Assembly: GCF_040807025.1 (NCBI RefSeq)
Contig: NC_090981.1
Span: 43,007,817-43,071,816 of the forward strand
Direction of reading: 5' to 3'
From: Struthio camelus
Taxonomy: Eukaryota; Chordata; Aves; Struthioniformes; Struthionidae
Length of the DNA: 64,000 nt
Below the pieces are notes generated by a model. It worked only from the letters and a program-made list of their open reading frames with translations. It did no database searches and was not told where the DNA came from. This document shows positions 62,658 to 64,000 of this stretch, one piece after another. The stretch's first letter is position 1. Each line of letters begins with the position of its first letter. A program made the position numbers and the translations under genes.

Positions 62658-63704
62658 TCACAGAATCACAGAATGGCCAAGGTTGGAAGGGACCTCTGGA
62701 GACCATCTAGGCCAACCCCCCTGCTCAAGCAAGGTCGTCTAGAGCACATTGCCCAGGACCGTATCCAGACAGCTTCTGAATATCTCCAAGTCCAGGAGAC
62801 TCCACAACCTGTCTGGGAAACCTGTTCCAGTGCTCTGTCACCCTCCCAGGAAAGAAGTTCTTCCTCACATTCAGATGGAACTGCCTGTGGTTCAATTTGT
62901 GCCCGTTGTCTCTCGCCCTGTCACTGGGCACTACTGAGAAGAGTCTGGCCCCATCCTCTTGACACCCTCCCTTCAGATACTTATATACATTGATCAGATC
63001 CCCCCCTCAGTCTTCTCTTCTGCAGGCTAAACAGGCCCAGCTCTCTCAGCCTTCCTTCATAGGAGAGATGCTCCAGGCCCCTCATCATCTTGGTAGCCCT
63101 CCGCTGGACTCTCTCCAGTAGTGCCATGTCTCTCTTGTACTGGGGGGCCCAGAACTGGACCCAGCACTCCAGGTGAGGCCTCCCCAGGGCTGAGGAGAGG
63201 GGCAGGATCACCTCCCTCGACCTGCTGGCAACACTCTGCCTAATGCACCCCAGGATCCCATTGGCCTTCTTGGCCACAAGAGTGCATTACTGGCTCATGC
63301 TTGATCTGTTGTCCACCAGGACTCCCAGGTCCTTCTCGGCAGAGCTGCTTTCCAGCAGGTCAACCCCCAGCCTGTACTGGTGCATGGGGTTATTCCTCCC
63401 CAGGTGCAGGACCTTGCACTTGCCTTTGTTAAACTTCATGAGGTTCCTCTCCGCCCAGCTCTCCAGCCTGTCCAGGTCCCTCTGAATGGCAGCACAGTCT
63501 TCTGGGGTGTCAGCCACTCCCCCCAGTTTAGTATCATCAGCAAACTTGCTGAGGGTGCACTCTGTCCCTTCCTCCAGGTCATTGATGAATATATTGAACG
63601 AGACTGGACCCAGGACTGACCCCTGGGGGACACCGCTAGCTACAGGCCTCCAACTAGGCTCTGCGCCATTCACCACAACCCTCTGAGCTCTGCCAGTCAG
63701 CCAG
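62658..63704 (-). mobile_element. CR1 LINE fragment 3 (5' truncated)
   Basis: Reverse-oriented CR1 in PDE8B intron 1. The 3' end (TCACAGAATCACAGAATGG) is at 62658. The minus strand encodes the same RT stretch as fragment 2 ([29 protein letters not shown]), with the TAA in the same place (63287-63289) and an additional frameshift near 62980. It is truncated at 63704, while fragment 2 continues about 90 bases further in the 5' direction. Confidence 0.96.
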
Positions 63705-64000
63705 ACATGATGTTCCTTTAGATTACCTTAGTTTCCGTGAATAGAGAGTTATTCTGTAAGTTGTTCAAAACACCAGTTCATTCCTATATCCACTGATTCG
63801 CTCATCCAGTGCCCATATATTGACTATGGGAAAGGTAAAGCTTAGATTTATTTTGAAAAACCCCTCAGCTATATGGTGCTACTTTAGAAAGAGACTCAAT
63901 ATGAAGCTCTTAATTACTTGAGTTACCTGCTGCTTTCAAAAAACGGGTTGAATTTTGATGCAGATTCACATTTTTGTTGATGGCTTTCCAACACAGTCTC
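63705..64000 (+). other. PDE8B: PDE8B intron 1 continues
   Basis: AT-rich DNA after the CR1 fragment; nothing recognised. Confidence 0.8.

Larger units (their letters stand above)
54969..64000 (+). other. PDE8B: PDE8B intron 1 (partial)
   Basis: At least 9 kb of intron. The first 450 bases are still CpG-rich; the rest is AT-rich with T/A homopolymers (55470-55483, 56636-56651), a TATC/TATA tract (59836-59893) and a CR1 fragment at 62.66-63.70 kb. No exon with PDE8B REC or PAS homology was found. Confidence 0.85.

Noticed and set aside
62673-63686. + strand frames across CR1 fragment 3, several identical to frames in fragment 2
   Set aside because: They are antisense to the CR1 reverse transcriptase and identical only because the two CR1 copies are.

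Overview
The window is a piece of a bird genome, most likely from the Z chromosome. Three pieces of evidence point there. CR1-type LINE fragments have the avian ATTCTGTGA 3' end. Exons recognisable as AGGF1 and PDE8B lie in the order seen on human 5q13, a region that corresponds to the avian Z (established knowledge). The DNA is AT-rich with sharp GC-rich CpG islands and compact introns.

Layout on the + strand. Positions 225-21421 hold the last eleven coding exons of AGGF1 (angiogenic factor with G-patch and FHA domains), followed by a 3'UTR ending near 22.38 kb. The eleven exons join without a phase error into 544 residues that cover the OCRE-like tyrosine repeats, the acidic linker, the FHA domain and the G-patch. 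The start of the gene (about 180 residues by comparison with human) lies upstream of the window. From 22.4 to 54 kb there is no protein-coding gene I can recognise, but there are two orphan CpG islands. The first (25.04-26.14 kb) carries a GC-rich minisatellite of ten full units and may drive a minus-strand spliced transcript that runs back towards AGGF1. The second (about 47.77-48.9 kb) has good splice donors on both strands. Its + strand mini-exon is in the phase needed to join PDE8B exon 2. The PDE8B first coding exon is at 54660-54968 inside a third CpG island; the rest of the window is PDE8B intron 1.

Mobile DNA. Three CR1 fragments, all in minus orientation, lie at 7.75-8.46, 42.02-43.16 and 62.66-63.70 kb. 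The last two are nearly identical (5 differences in 644 aligned bases, including 530 bases of perfect identity) over one part and clearly diverged over the adjoining part. They also share the same two-base nonsense codon. This mosaic pattern suggests gene conversion or a chimeric source element, and is the strongest unusual signal in the window.

How the genes relate: AGGF1 (nuclear/secreted, RNA- and signalling-associated) and PDE8B (cAMP phosphodiesterase) are neighbours but not functionally coupled as far as the sequence shows. No ZBED3-like BED-finger gene, which lies between them in human, was found. No tRNA, rRNA, CRISPR or bacterial-type feature is present. I found no convincing novel biological system; the candidates worth checking are the CR1 mosaic, the orphan CpG islands and the minisatellite.
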